Below the pieces are notes generated by a model that had not been told where the DNA came from, made no database searches, and worked only from the letters and a program-made list of their open reading frames with translations. From Balanoglossus misakiensis (taxonomy: Eukaryota > Hemichordata), in NCBI GenBank assembly GCA_040954595.2, contig CM082585.2, positions 11,842,001-11,906,000 of the forward strand: DNA of 64,000 nt, in the 5' to 3' direction. Shown one piece after another: positions 30,228 to 43,607 of this stretch; position 1 is the stretch's first letter, and each line of letters opens with the position of its first letter. The translations under genes were made by a program, and so were the position numbers.

Positions 30228-33136
30228 ATGTCTGTAACGCACAGTGGCGATGAATTGGTCTCCGTTCCTGGGAAGAAGTACGATATGAGTGTTTTCTATG
30301 AATCGATCAAAGAGGAACATAGGGAGCCGATGAAAACCAAAATTAAAGGTGAGAACCTAAAAAAATCGCAGAATTAATTTCTTTCGATTCCAGATTGCGC
30401 AAACAACGCCTATCGTGGGTGCCAAGTAACTTTGTGTGACTTTTGAATCTCCGGCCTATTCCGGGACAATGACCGGAATGTAGGACGCGGTGATTTATAT
30501 TGTTCGCAAACAACTACAATATTATTTGCGTCCAGTTTATGTAGAAAAATCTTGCATGACATTTTCTCTGAGCTATTCCGCAGAATGTCGTCTCTTACGC
30601 GTATAGTATGTCATGACAAGTAGTTTTCTCCGAAAACCCATTTGTCACCCTATTTTAGGTTTTAAAGAAAGACGCGACTGAGAAAACGTCACAAAGACAC
30701 TTTTGTATACGACACCAGGTGGTGTGGGTCAAGCATTCAGTCTTGAACAATCTAACCTACTAATTACTGTCCCATTGCCCTTACTTTAGCATATCAAGCA
30801 TACACATATATAGACAGAAAACGTTGGTTTTGTGTCCATGGCGCTTTCTCGACATGTGATTTCGGAATTCAGTTGCCCATAGATGTTGGGGGCGGAGTAT
30901 TGCGCCGTATTTAGAAGGTCACCTTCAGACGATGCCCGAACAATGACCTTGCAAATGTGGCCAGACGCGCATGCTCGGTAACGCACAACCCTGCAACGCG
31001 TAGCCAGGTATCTACAGCTAATAGGCATGGAAAGTTGCTACGCACATCCTCTCTGTATCACCATAGACAAGCTGTTCTTTCTCTTTCTCTTTGTCTGTAT
31101 GAAGAAGGTAAAACAAAAAGCCACCAGATTGCTATAATGTGGCATGATTTTAGAGGCAAGCGTCAACAAAGGATTGCGCAGATGACTATCATTTCTATTG
31201 TCTTATTGTATGTCTCTGATCACCCTTGATTATATGTCGTTGTCCTCGTATTGTGTAATAATGTTACCATTAGTCAAAGTCCATAGATATCAAAACGCCA
31301 AAGTGGGTGGGCTGATTTCAGATGAAGATTCTCGAGAAGAAGAAAAATACACACCAAAGGTCTTTGTGGCAAATACAGATGAAACCTCCTCGTTCAAGTT
31401 GTGGGATAACAACTGTCTTTATATATAACTCTACAGTCCCTTGATGGAGAACGAATATTCTTGTGGGGGAGTCGAGAGTGTTAACAGTAGCAAAATTTAA
31501 TAAAGCTAGGAACCCCTAGAAAAGCCCCAACTTATAAAGAAGTTATTAAATTACGGCGACCGGATTAAAAAACAGACGTTGCACAAAGGATTTGCTGTGT
31601 TTTAGCCGTTTATCGCTTGTGTTGTAATCTGTCGACAATCACCTTTGGCATTCTTCTGGTGACTTGTCTTGGATTTAATCAGTTTCTCAACATTACTGTC
31701 TGGAAAAGATAAAGTGTAAAACTCATATAAAACATAGACAGTAGCTTAAAATCACAAAATTGCGACCAGCCATTATGTAATTCTGGGAAAATGTGTCTGA
31801 GCTCGAATTACGAAAATGTTGATGCCACATAAATAAACTTTTCGTTTAGCTAGTCCTTCCCATTATATGGTGTAACCATGGTAACATATCGCCATGATGT
31901 TCCACAGGAGAAATACCAAGATGGTTGGAAGGAAGTCTCTACAGAAATGGTGCTGGTCTACTTGAAATCGGTGAAGATTCATACAAGCATGTATTCGACG
32001 GAATGGCTCTGCTGCATCGGTATCACATCAAAGATGGACAGGTTGGCGACTGACTATGTTTGACGTTATAATAGCCGTAACATTTCCCACCACGGTCAGC
32101 GAAAACAACCCTCTGTGTCTTGCTCTCCGACTGTGGTCGAGCCAACGACCCGTGCGAGCGCGTACAATGCAACTTACTGAATTGCAAACAGCGTTTATAT
32201 CTACGTATTACAGATTGCAGGATAACATCCCCATAAGACACTTATATATAAGACAATGTGTACTTTTATTGCGTTAATTTCCTGTTGATTTCTTATTTTA
32301 CAGGTGACATATCAAAGTCAATTTCTCCGAAGTGATAATTACAAGAAAAATATGAAGTATAACCGCATTGCGTGTAGTGAGTTTGGAACTGTTGTTCACT
32401 GGGACCCGTGCTTGGGCCTCTTTGGGAACATCGCCTCTTATTTTCTACCACCTAAAGCTGGTGACAATTGCGGTGTGAATTTCATGTACATGGGAGATGA
32501 ATTGTTCGCAATGACGGAGACTAATTACATGAGAAGAATTGACCCTAAGACTCTCGATACAACCGACAAAGATAAGGTAATATTTTTTAGTGTTCGACAC
32601 TGGAGGGAGCGCGTCAGCGTCATCTTCGCACCAGTGATGGATTCAATGCTTTCTTTACCGTTACAAAAAGCTTACGGCATTTCTCCGGGCCGGGTATATT
32701 TAGTTCGGCTAATTAATATAGCTCCCGACAATTTGTGATTGGCCAATTACTATCCGCACACCTGAAACAGGTAGACCGACGCGCCAGACAATTTACCTTC
32801 ACCGGGCGCGTCGACCTTCTTTTGTCCGCATCTCTTGAGATTGTTGAGCACACTATAACATCGTTTGAAGAAAAAAACTTGACTCTCAGAAATAAACTCT
32901 TTATGTCTTGTCATGTTTAGATTGACATTACCAAATATGTGGCGGTGAATTCGGCATCGGCCCACCCACATTTCCTGAGCGACGGTACTCACTATAACAT
33001 GGGGTCTTCCTTTGGTAAAGTGTGCAATTACAACATCATCAAGATGGAACTGGGTAAGTACACCTGAGAAAGTGTGTGATTTCATATTAAGTATTATGGT
33101 TTCCCCTATGCCATGTGAGTGAAACACTTTGATATA

Positions 33137-33184
<48 letters not shown>

Positions 33185-34951
33185 GATGAAGCTGGTGACC
33201 AGAAGTGGTCAATCTTGTGCAGCATTCCAGCCAATGGCCGAGACCCGTCTTATTACCATAGCTTCGGCATGACAGATGATTACATCGTCTACTTGGAACA
33301 ACCCCTGAAAGTCAACGTGTTCAAGGTTTTAACGTGTAAATTTCGGGGCTTGGCAACGACGGACTGTCTCGATTATCACCAAAATGAAAAGGCCTACTTC
33401 CACCTGGTCAACCGCCACACTGGCGAACGTCTGCCAATCAAATACTCCGCAGATGCGTTCTTTTGTTTCCATCATATCAATGCGTACCAGGAAGACGGAC
33501 ATGTCGTCGTTGATTTGTGCTGTTATAATAACGACGAAATCATCAAGAGGGTTTACGTCGATGAGTTGAAACAAACCGGGCTACCCCCTGCAGACGAAGC
33601 TCAAGCCAGACGATTTGTGTTCCCGCTAAAAACAGACCAAGTAAGGATTGTACAATTCATCTGAATAATTCAATTATTATATCTGTCGGTCTGTCATCCG
33701 ATAAAAAGGAAACGTTCGGGGTCCATCCCTGTGATCTAAAACAATTCGCCAAATTGACAAACTAAAACGGTCTGAAAAAATCTTTAATAGTACAAAACAC
33801 ATGTAGAACAAAGAATGAATAGACAATGAAAACATCAGGATGCACGTCGATGTCCCACAATCACAGAATCACGCTTCCCTGTCACTTTTGTGCTTACAGC
33901 TGTCCAAGAATGAAAACTTGGTAACTTTACCGAATACCACATGTACAGCCAAATTGGCAGACGACGGCACCGTGTTTTGCACGTCTGAAGTCCTCATTGA
34001 ACAAGGTACATAGGTTTCTTTTATTCCTTGTAAAGTTTCCTGGAAATTGAGAGCAAATCAGTGATGGGTGGGTGGGTCGGTGAGTCAGTGAATGTGTTAG
34101 CGAATTATTGAAACTAAGGTTGAATGTTTCTGTCTGTTTCTTATACTCGCCAGCATTCGAAGCGCCTCGAATCAACTATGAGTGTAACAATGGCAAACCA
34201 TACCAATATATTTATGGTGTTTTGGGAAATAACCAAGGGGTAAGACTATTTTATTTTTCATCATTACATTTGTGACCCTTCGTTGTTCAGGTATGTTGTG
34301 ATCTGCAGGGTATTGGCGGCAAACAATATGATAACGTGCACGCTCATCAGTTCTGGTAATCGAACAAATCTGCTAAAAATTTCTTTATTTCTTGCTTTGT
34401 AAATATTTTCTTTGTGACTTACAGATGATCAAAGTTGACGTGAAAAACAAAACCTACAGTGTTTGGGAAGAAGAGGGTTATATGCCGTCTGAGCCAGTTT
34501 TTGTTGGTGCGCCATCTGCCACAAGCGAAGATGACGGTAAGTGCACGCAACGCGTAAAACAAAGTGTCTCCTTAGGGCCTGAGTATTAAAGGGGAAGTTT
34601 CGTTTAAGTAGAAAGTACGTACGTGCTCACATTTGTACAGTTTTGGCGTGACACTTTCACGCCAGAAGATGCGCGGCACAGACAAGAAAATAACTCCTAC
34701 ACTTCATCAGAAGTTAGTAAGTAGTAATTTTCTGTTTGCCCTTCAAAGTGTTCCATCCACCCACCCATACTGACTTCTGTCTTCCATTTGTTCTCACAGG
34801 AGTGGTCTTGTCTGCCGTTCTCAACAGTGACCCAGACAAACCAAATTTCCTGGTTGTGCTAGATGGGAAAAGTTTCAAGGAGCTTGGGCGAGCCGAGTTC
34901 AACGTTCAACTCCCATACGGCATCCACGGGCTCTTTGTCCCAAATATCTAA
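30228..34951 (+). CDS. Carotenoid cleavage oxygenase family (BCO/RPE65-like)
   Basis: Nine exons: 30228-30348, 31908-32041, 32304-32576, 32921-33053, 33186-33640, 33900-34005, 34154-34239, 34425-34536, 34800-34951. Phases all match; 523 residues, the usual family length. The four Fe(II)-binding histidines sit in their expected contexts: SASAHPH (191), YYHSFG (245), FHHIN (316/317) and GIHGLF (516). Other hallmarks are [14 protein letters not shown] near the N-terminus, [15 protein letters not shown] and EPVFVGAP. The family cleaves or isomerises carotenoids and retinoids in a seven-bladed beta-propeller. Residues 120-121 keep the Pro-Cys of the PDPCK motif, but the following Lys is Leu. Which reaction (central or eccentric cleavage, or isomerisation) cannot be told from sequence. 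No signal peptide, so it is cytosolic or peripherally membrane-bound. Confidence 0.95.
33138..33182 (+). repeat. (GTT)n microsatellite at a splice acceptor
   Basis: About 15 GTT units ending 3 bases before the AG of exon 5 of the carotenoid oxygenase, so the repeat itself supplies the pyrimidine-rich tract. Confidence 0.95.
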
Positions 34952-37900
34952 ATCACCATGACCCGATCTGGGCGAAAATAACCAAATACATGTATGAACT
35001 ATTGTGATGACCTGATAAACAAAAAGTGCGGGACTTTTATTCCTTTCTTGGTAGTCTATCGCTTTCCATCGACAATTAACGAGCAAAAACATACGGCTAG
35101 GCCTGGGCGTTTGACCGGTTAAGATCTGATCTGATCGCACTCGAACGATAGTACAGCCTAGCCCCAAATTATTTTAAAGATTACATAAGATGTTTTATTG
35201 AGAGTTTTATCGAGTTTTATTTGAATGATGTTTTTATTCATTGCAATAATTTTAAAACCAGTACATTTGCAATTTAGCGTAAATCATTTTTAAAATGACC
35301 TTTTTGAACATAGAGCTCTTAACTTGCCCCAAGTCTGTGGGCATAATTATGACATAGGCCTAATAAATAACAAGGAAACACACGAAAGGTAACGAGACGT
35401 CGGACAACTGAAATGGTTAAGAATCTTTATAAAAGGTGAAAAAAAGCCGACTGATGGGCTGGTCTAATCGAGCTCAAAGTTCAGTTGGTGCAGTGCGTCT
35501 GCCCTCGTTGCTGGTCCAAAATGTAAACACTTGTATCCAGATTTTCGTGTATTCACAGGAGGAAAATATCGCAAGATGACTTAATATCCAAGTTGTAAAC
35601 TCTTTTTGAGGAAGCATACAATTTACTAGTATAAGTTCCAACTATTATGGTGTTGAGAAGGCAGAGATGGAATTACATTCGTTTTCAGTTCATCCCAGCG
35701 ATATTTGAAACTGAATATAGTTGTGAAGCCGGCAGAACATGCGACTGTTTCAATGGATACCATCAGTAAATTTACGAGATGTTGGGCCCGATGTCTTTTC
35801 CATGTTGTACCGTACCCTTCACATGTTATTTCGGATAGAATAAGATTTTGTAGGCAAGTTTGTTTTATTATCTTCTACAGTCGTCACTTTTCGTAACTGA
35901 AACATGCATGTAACTCACAGGTATTCTTCTGTAATTACGACCTGTGGGCGTGGCTCTGTAGCCACATGGTCGTACGTACATGTATGGTACTATCACGTGG
36001 GGGAAACCAAAGAAGTGAAAATTCTCAGTTATGCAGCACAAAGCGAGCGTAAAGTTTGGAGTAGCTTGTAGAAAAGCATACAGTAGAGGGGAAAGCAACA
36101 CACATAAACAACAACAAGCAACAGGTTGCAACTCATAACAGTCACATTGCCAACACCAGTTCTTGTGGTCATAAATGCAACTGTGAGTTTACAACAATGT
36201 GTGGCTATGGTGTGCTTTTACAGTACTCATATTTATATGCTAGTAGATTGCAAAAGAAATGTTAAAAAACCAGATATGTATGATTTTGTTTTATTCAACT
36301 TCTGTAATAGGCATTCCAACTATGAAGGAAAAAGCAACTACAGGTACCATCTGTGAATATGTTGTATTAGTCAAGACTTGATTAAAACCACTTCTTCAGG
36401 GTGAGAAACATACAGATAAAAATACATGATAAAGTATTATAAAGAAACATTGTATCACAAAACGGCATCAACTGCAAATTTCTGAGTTTGTGTGATCTGA
36501 AGACACATATTTAGCAGATACAACACAGCTGTCTGGAATGCTACAAGGTTAGGAACATAGTTCTTGCAAAATGCATTAAATAAGAATACAAGAACTAAAA
36601 TATAACACAGAATAAAACTCCATAGAAATTTAGGAAAAAAATGATTCAATATTTATAACTGTGTGGCCAGCACACAGACATTATACCGGCAATCACTGAC
36701 GTTTGGCATGAACATATGAAGGTCAAACTGATAACATAACATTTGACAAATTTAATTTTTATGGTGATCTGTACTATCAACAAAGTTTCAAAAAATGAAA
36801 CAGAGATTGCCACTAAAGATTCTATGAACACAAAGTTGAAAAAAACCTGTTCAAAACTCAGTAATGTGAATGTTAGTTTTGACAAAATGACTGTTTTAAG
36901 TATGATATAACACCCCTATTAACAAGTGTTTATTTTCAGAAAACACAATGTAGTAACATTCTCAACAACGGAATGACAAATTAGACATGATGTTATACTT
37001 TCTTGACGGTGAAAACATGGCTAAAAGTCTATTGTGGCATGCAAAGCTCTTCTGGATGAAGTTTAGTGAGACATTAATTACAGAAGATTGTTTGTAAATG
37101 GCCATTTTAAATGGAATGTTAGATATAGTGTATGCTGATACTGTTCATGTATTCCCATTAAAAAGCTAGTGTATATTCACAAATTAATTATGATGTGGCA
37201 ATAGTAATACATTCGTTATTTACATCATTTTCCATGTCATGAAAATCTTCCTCTTCCACAGTAAAATGTGATGTTTCCCCTTTGCTATCTCACTGTTAGT
37301 TATTCAATAGAGGTACCAAAGACAATATGGTCTTACTGTTATAGTATTTGATGCATTGCAAAGGATGAGTCATCTCATAGAAAAATGTACCGAATTAAAT
37401 GCCAGTATGTCTTCATGTGGGCATTTGTATCTATAGTATAAACAAGAGAGCCTTTGTCTATGCACAGAACTGTTTATTGGGAAACGAAGGGTCAGTCTCC
37501 AATATTTCAGAAATCTAACTTTGCATGAACGTGTATTCATTTCATTACACTAATATTCATTTGTTCAATCATACATACATATATGTAACATGTGAATTTG
37601 AAGAGATCCTTATGAATAATCACTCTGGAGTTAGCTAAATCGTCTTTAATTCACATTTTAAGTACAAATTTGTTGGCAGTTTATAGCTCAGCAAATTATG
37701 ATCACACAATCTAGAAGGCTATATATCTTTGATGAGACGCTTATTTTTTTTTACAAAGACAAACATAAAGTACTGCTCAAAACTCATGTAACTGGCTCTC
37801 TTTCTGCCAATTAGAATTTGATAGTACTTTACTTCATTCATATAGTATCATTTAAGTATTACCAATACTTTAATTTAAATTCTCTCCCGATAAACATTAA

Positions 37901-38034
37901 TTATTAAAGCAAGTCAAAGTAGCGCAAATTGTAACTGCAGTTGAAAAATGTTGTGCACACAGTAAGATTCACTCTCTTCTGAAGAACTACACCACTTTCC
38001 ATCAAGGCTGTGGGTGGCTTATAATAACTTTATT
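34952..38034. other. 3 kb between convergent genes
   Basis: Contains the 3' UTR of the carotenoid oxygenase (AATAAA at 35362-35367) and the 3' UTR of the minus-strand GDPD5-like gene. Strongly AT-rich from about 36100. No gene, RNA gene or repeat could be supported. A TATA-like CTTTATAAAAGG near 35427 has no coding region behind it. Confidence 0.5.
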
Positions 38035-41000
38035 TCAGCCCATTTCCACTCGTATCTCTTGGTGGTTTAATGTTGGCAAACTCTCCAGGGACTCATCAGT
38101 GCTGACTTCTCCGTTAGCCAGCTCTACAGTATTGATGCTGTGTCTACTATCCCCATGATTCATCTCCACATCCTCCACATTTTCTTTGGGTGCAAGAATG
38201 ATTTTCTCATCCCGTTTTTTACCACTGGACATCATTCGTCGCGGTGAATTCAGATTGATGACTTCGGGTGAGTATTCTAAATGTCTGTGACGTAACCTGG
38301 AAACAAGTAGAATACATGTACAGTCAACATTATTATTGTCAGATATTCCTGGCAGAACTCTTTATCTACATCCCTCACAATAAAAGGCAGATGAGCTTGA
38401 CAACATATTGTGCTTGTTTTGAAGATTTTGGGCTAAAATGTTACACTGATAATTAGCAACCAATTTCTGGTTGCAATCACTAAATACAAACACTTTAACA
38501 CAACATGATGGAATGTCCCTTTATTCTATTGACATTGGACTATTCTATTCTCTACTGACAGGGGTGCACAGGAAGAGAAGTGACAATGTGGTGAGAAAAC
38601 TACAGGAAACGAAACCAAGTTTACACACAAAAGACACATTTACGATCACATCCCTAACTGCACAAGGCTGTGTTGGTAAAACACATACAGTGAAACCTGT
38701 CTGAAACCACTCTCACTTCCCGTCACACAACCTCTACAAACTAGACACCTATGCAGACTGAGCAATTTTCTCAGATTCTTTGGTGTCTAGGTTAGACAAG
38801 TTTTAACAGAATGACCACTTTGACGTACACTTGATGTACAGAAAAGAGACTGAAAATGTTCATATATATGGCAGTTACTCTTGTTTATAAATAGGATTTT
38901 TACAAGTGTAGTTATAAATTTAAGACAAAGTTACTCACACATAATTATGATGAGAACATGACATGGTTAACTGATTAGAGGGTATAGGTTACATTTCTCT
39001 AATTTTTAATTATGTATTACATGTAAAATTAAAACATGCTTTGAGGTTACATTCATTATAGCACTTGCAGTTGATTCAAACTATTATACCAGTATTTGAG
39101 GTAATTGGATGTTGGTGAGGGGAGGGGGGAGGAATACCTCATTAGTAGTGCCTGGCACTTTTCCTTAATGGTGCTAGTGGATTCTTGGTTGAAATGGTTG
39201 CCAAGCGAGGCGAGAGAAATGGTTTCTGCACTGTGATAGTCAGAATTGCGGTGTCTGTGTGTAGATGGAGAGAAAGACAAAGGCAGTCAGAGAGAGAGAG
39301 AGAGAGAGAGAAAAAGGTCAATTAAATCACCAGTAATTTTGCATGTACACATCACGTACGAACTCAATAAATATTGTTGAATAAAGAAAAGAGATAGTCA
39401 ATAGAAAACCCCCACAACAAAGCATCATTTTTTCTCAAGTGTTTACATCCTGTCACCCTTTCACCCCCAGTTCCCTATTTAGAGGTCCAACCTCACCAAA
39501 GAAAACAATTGATTTGGACTGAACCATGGTGGTGAAAGGGTTAAAGCCATTTGTTCCAGACTATAGCTTCCCACCACAATGACCTTTCTCCTGCTACCTG
39601 TCCACTGTCTTTAATTCTGTCAATACAAGGACTTTCCCTAACAACAAGATTTAGCTTTCACTTTGTAGCAATAGCACACACAGTGCTTTTTTTTTACAAA
39701 ATGATGTTGATCTTTTGGTGATGGTTTCACAATATACCCACTAGCAGTGGTTCCTTTTCTCCTTACCTTTGTACAACAAAAATGATAACTACAACAGTTG
39801 CAGACACAATATCCAGTATGATCCAAATTATTAAGTAGGTTTGGTCAGTCTGTGAGAAAAGAATACAAAGATGGTGTTTAATTTTTCTTTGCTGGTGTGT
39901 GAGACAGAGAAAAATCACAGACTGGTGACAACTGGTTGCGGCTGACTAAAAATCACAAGACACCTCAAGGAATCCTGAAGACTCCATGCATAAGAATCAC
40001 CTACATACCATATGCCATACAGGCTTGTCCATTTTCCGCAAACTTTGACATGATGAAGTTGAAACAGATGGAACACTAATGCACCAGTACAATGAAAATA
40101 ACCATTTTGAGTTGACTGTGTACATGTTAGTGGTGATGTTGTATTCTTCAAAGTGCCTGAATTTGAAGAAAAGAGACAATGAACACTTTCTGAGTATAAA
40201 CCTTATAAGTCTGAAAAAGGGGCCCACAGAAAATGGCACACTGATATCTGAGGTAAACTCCTCATTTCTCATATTTTTGTGGGAGAAAAATAATCAATAT
40301 TTCTCTTCAATATCGTATTTAAAAATTCTGGCATGCATAGTACTGGTACCTGATTTCTTCCACATTGATACCATAGTAGGCTTCGTTGATTATCTCAATA
40401 TCAGACTCCAGCATATTTTCAAGGGAGTGCTTCTCAGAGACCTGAATGAAATCTGGTGCCATGGCAACCACTTTGGCTCTGTCGTACCCACTAAGCCACC
40501 AAACCTGTTAGACAGACAAGCACAGGTCGAAAATCAGTGCCGGGAAAAGATTGAAACGTATCACGCAGCAATCTTTGGAAATGATCTCTAATTGGTAAAT
40601 TTTGTTTTGCAATTGAAGTTTCATTGCAGATACAAAGAGTGGCCAATAGATTCTTGGTACATGGTGTGATAACTTTTTACAAAAAGAAAAGGAATCAATT
40701 TAAGACATACTTACTTGAGAATGACTAATGTTTGATGCTAAAGTGAGATTTAAGACAAGATCCAGGAATGTTTCATGGTAGGTATGATACACTGGTGGTT
40801 GAAATAAGTCAAATAAAATGATCTTCTTGGTATCAGATGCATACTTTATCCAATCCACATACTCTGGGATTGTTTGATTCCGGAACTTCTCCCGGTCTTC
40901 CTGCGAAATGCCTGATGCTTTCCGGAAGGGATCCGTCTGTTGGGTGGGATAACATTGAACTGAAGTTCTATTATCTGTAACTATTGGCCTATAATGCAAA

Positions 41001-43607
41001 GACTACATACAGACTATTGCAGTCACAAGTGAACTCTCTTTTTTGTAGAATAAGTAAAAATTAACGAAGAAGGCCTACCTCTAAATACCAGGAACCAGCA
41101 TCTAATTTTTTTAAATCTGATATGTTGAAAGAGGTTGCATCATCATTTTTTCGATTTGGAAATACAGATTCTACATTGGTTGTCCTTTTTAAATTTGTGT
41201 CATGAAGCAGGAATGGTACTCCATCAGCACTGAATGAAGGAGAAACAAACATGATGTTACAACTCTGTTTGATTTTCAGTCTGTATGTCAGTCTGTCCAT
41301 GTCATTCACCAGTCAGTCAGTCAGTCATAGGAGCAACTAGAACAGATTGTGAATAATCCATTCTATTAAAACAAGAATGCTAGTGGTTTATTCAATTACC
41401 TTATGCGTACATCTGATTCAAAACCAGCCACGTTGTTCTCAACAGCTTTTTGAAATGAAATCATTGTATTTTCAGGAGCAATCTGCAGATAGATGAGAGT
41501 AAGATTAGTATAAAAAATATGGCAGAATAATTAAATGATTGTACTTGTATATCATGAATTCATTGACAGGGCATTCTTTGACCAATTTTGTGTCATTGGA
41601 CACACGCACACGTGTTCAGGTGAACACATCTCAACAATGAAAGTTGTGTGAAGCTGGTCACAAAGTTATCTGAGCATCAAAACTAAAGACAGATCAAATG
41701 AATGAGAGAAACTGACCTGCATTGCACCTCTGTGTCCAATTAATAGTGGTTTTTGTGGGAGACTCTCTAAGGTGGCAATACACGGTGAATTCACCAGTAA
41801 TGGACATAAATATAGGAATAATAATATGCATATATACAATCCAAAATAAATCATCTTCAGAACTGCAAAGAAAACAATAAACAGTGTGAATTTATTTCGT
41901 ACTCATCTATGATTTGTAAATTTGGAATAAGATGTAAACACCAATCAGCTGGCGAGAATTTTAAGTAATGTACATTATTTTGTAATGGAGATTTACCCCT
42001 TCACCACCATGGTTCGGCCCAAATCCATTGTTTTCTACAGTAAGTTTGAACCTCTACAGTGGGAACTGGGGGTGAAAGGGTTAAAGGACTTACCAATGTT
42101 TCTAACTTTAGCCCAAGCTCCAGCTATAAGCCAAGTCAGTGCTGTTAATATAACCACAGTCAACATTTGAAGAAAAGGTGCAAAAATCTGGAAAAAAAGG
42201 TACAAAAATAAATGTGAATGTACAGTAAGGTACATGTACAAGCAAAAGTGGTGTTCACATTATCCAATGTACATGTATAACAAAAACCATTCTCAAATAT
42301 GTCAATGATTTTCTTTTAACGCAAACAGAAACATTTCAACTTACCAGGAGACTGAGTCGAACAAGAACCCACTCTTCAGGGTAAACTTGACAAAATATGA
42401 TCACAGTTGATATTGAACTTATTAGAATAAGGACAACCAGCACCTTATGAAACCAATGTAAATACATTTCTTGTCCAACCATTATGTGACATAGTGCAAG
42501 TACCTGGCAAATTAAATCAAAACAATAGAGTTAAACGACAAGGGATTATCAATACATAAAAATACTTTGCACTGAGCACAAAATGGCTCATGTAACTTGC
42601 AGAGTACACAGGTTATAAATTAAAACATGTATCCTATTTTTCTTCACAAAAACGCTGCATTCAATACTTCCATACAAACATATCCTTCATCAGATCTTAT
42701 GGACATACTTGGATAATTAACATTAAATATTAATAGTTAATTGATATTGTAAATTATGAATTATTAATATCTTACCATTAGTATCACTGCATATGTGAAG
42801 ATGATACATGTGATAACAAGAAACAGGAAGAACCAGTCAAACCAGAAACCCAGTTGGGTATACAGGAACCTAGCAAATAAAAATCGAAGAAACAAAAAGA
42901 GAATGTCAGAGAAAAATGATCAATCTTGCTTGTTAATAATTCAGTTTATAATTTAATGTAGAAAAAATTATATATAAAGATAATGTTATTCATTGTGGAA
43001 CAACATTCAGTCATGTTATTTTCAATCTGGATGAGATAAATATTCCATTGATTTTTGGAAATGTTTGATAATTATGTGTAAGACTTTTCTATACATGTAT
43101 TGTGAGGTATACCGTCTCCCATTGAACTATTGGTGTTAGAATTGTATTCTCCTGTTTCCTACACTAGTATGAAAACAAACCATACCGTGATACACCACAA
43201 AGATTGAACACACTTACCAGTTGACATCATCATAATCATTTCTGATCACTAACCAGAAATATAACCACGTTACCATAAATCCGAATGCCAGTACTGTGAT
43301 AATAAACCAGATTCTCTCAACCTGAAAATAAACATCCAGATTTAAGCATTTGGCAAAATAGAATGTGGCCAGATAGAATTTTCTTATATTTTAACATGTT
43401 AAGCAGTTTCAGAATATGGGACTATGAAAAATGGACATGGTCATTGGTGTCCTGTATGTGTTAAAAGTTTTGCTGACTTACAGTTGAAGTATCAGAAGTT
43501 GATCGCTGGTATCTCTTCCACCGACATCCATAGAGTCCAGTCAAACATGACAGACACACTTGCTGTTCATATCGCTGACGGTGTTCAAGTCGAAGATGGG
43601 ACACCAT
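38035..43607 (-). CDS. GDPD5: Six/seven-TM glycerophosphodiester phosphodiesterase, GDPD5/GDE2-like
   Basis: Fourteen exons: 43482-43607, 43218-43321, 42776-42869, 42345-42503, 42094-42187, 41717-41862, 41400-41482, 41079-41229, 40715-40936, 40350-40504, 40009-40156, 39767-39849, 39138-39254, 38035-38296; 1944 nt, 647 residues (human GDPD5 605). N-terminal CLTGLYGCRWKRYQRS, then five or six membrane segments, then the GDPD domain with IGHRGA (H236-R237), the acidic pair FESDVR (E263, D265) and FLLHD (H278), all expected catalytic or metal-binding residues. A last membrane span near VSATVVVIIFVV precedes a polar cytosolic tail of about 130 residues. GDE2-class enzymes act outside the cell and release GPI-anchored proteins such as RECK in neural differentiation; GDPD2 or GDPD4 orthology is not excluded. 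It diverges from TRAPPC14. Confidence 0.95.
39289..39311. repeat. (AG)n microsatellite
   Basis: Short AG run in the intron before the penultimate GDPD5-like exon. Confidence 0.9.
39451..39544. mobile_element. piggyBac-like MITE, inverted copy
   Basis: TCACCCTTTCACCCCCAG at the left and CCATGGTGGTGAAAGGG followed by TTAA at the right; reverse orientation relative to 15372-15464. The left TTAA is mutated to GTCA. Within a GDPD5-like intron. Confidence 0.7.
41992..42084. mobile_element. piggyBac-like MITE copy
   Basis: CCCCTTCACCACCATGG at the left, GGGGGTGAAAGGG followed by TTAA at the right; same orientation and length as 15372-15464. It ends 10 bases from the GDPD5-like exon at 42094-42187, next to its donor site. 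Confidence 0.75.

Noticed and set aside
38029-38034. Minus-strand AATAAA directly after the GDPD5-like stop
   Set aside because: Immediately adjacent to the stop codon, too close to be the working polyadenylation signal.
41985-42170. Plus-strand frame beginning MEIYPFTTMV
   Set aside because: Runs through a MITE and then antisense to a GDPD5-like exon.
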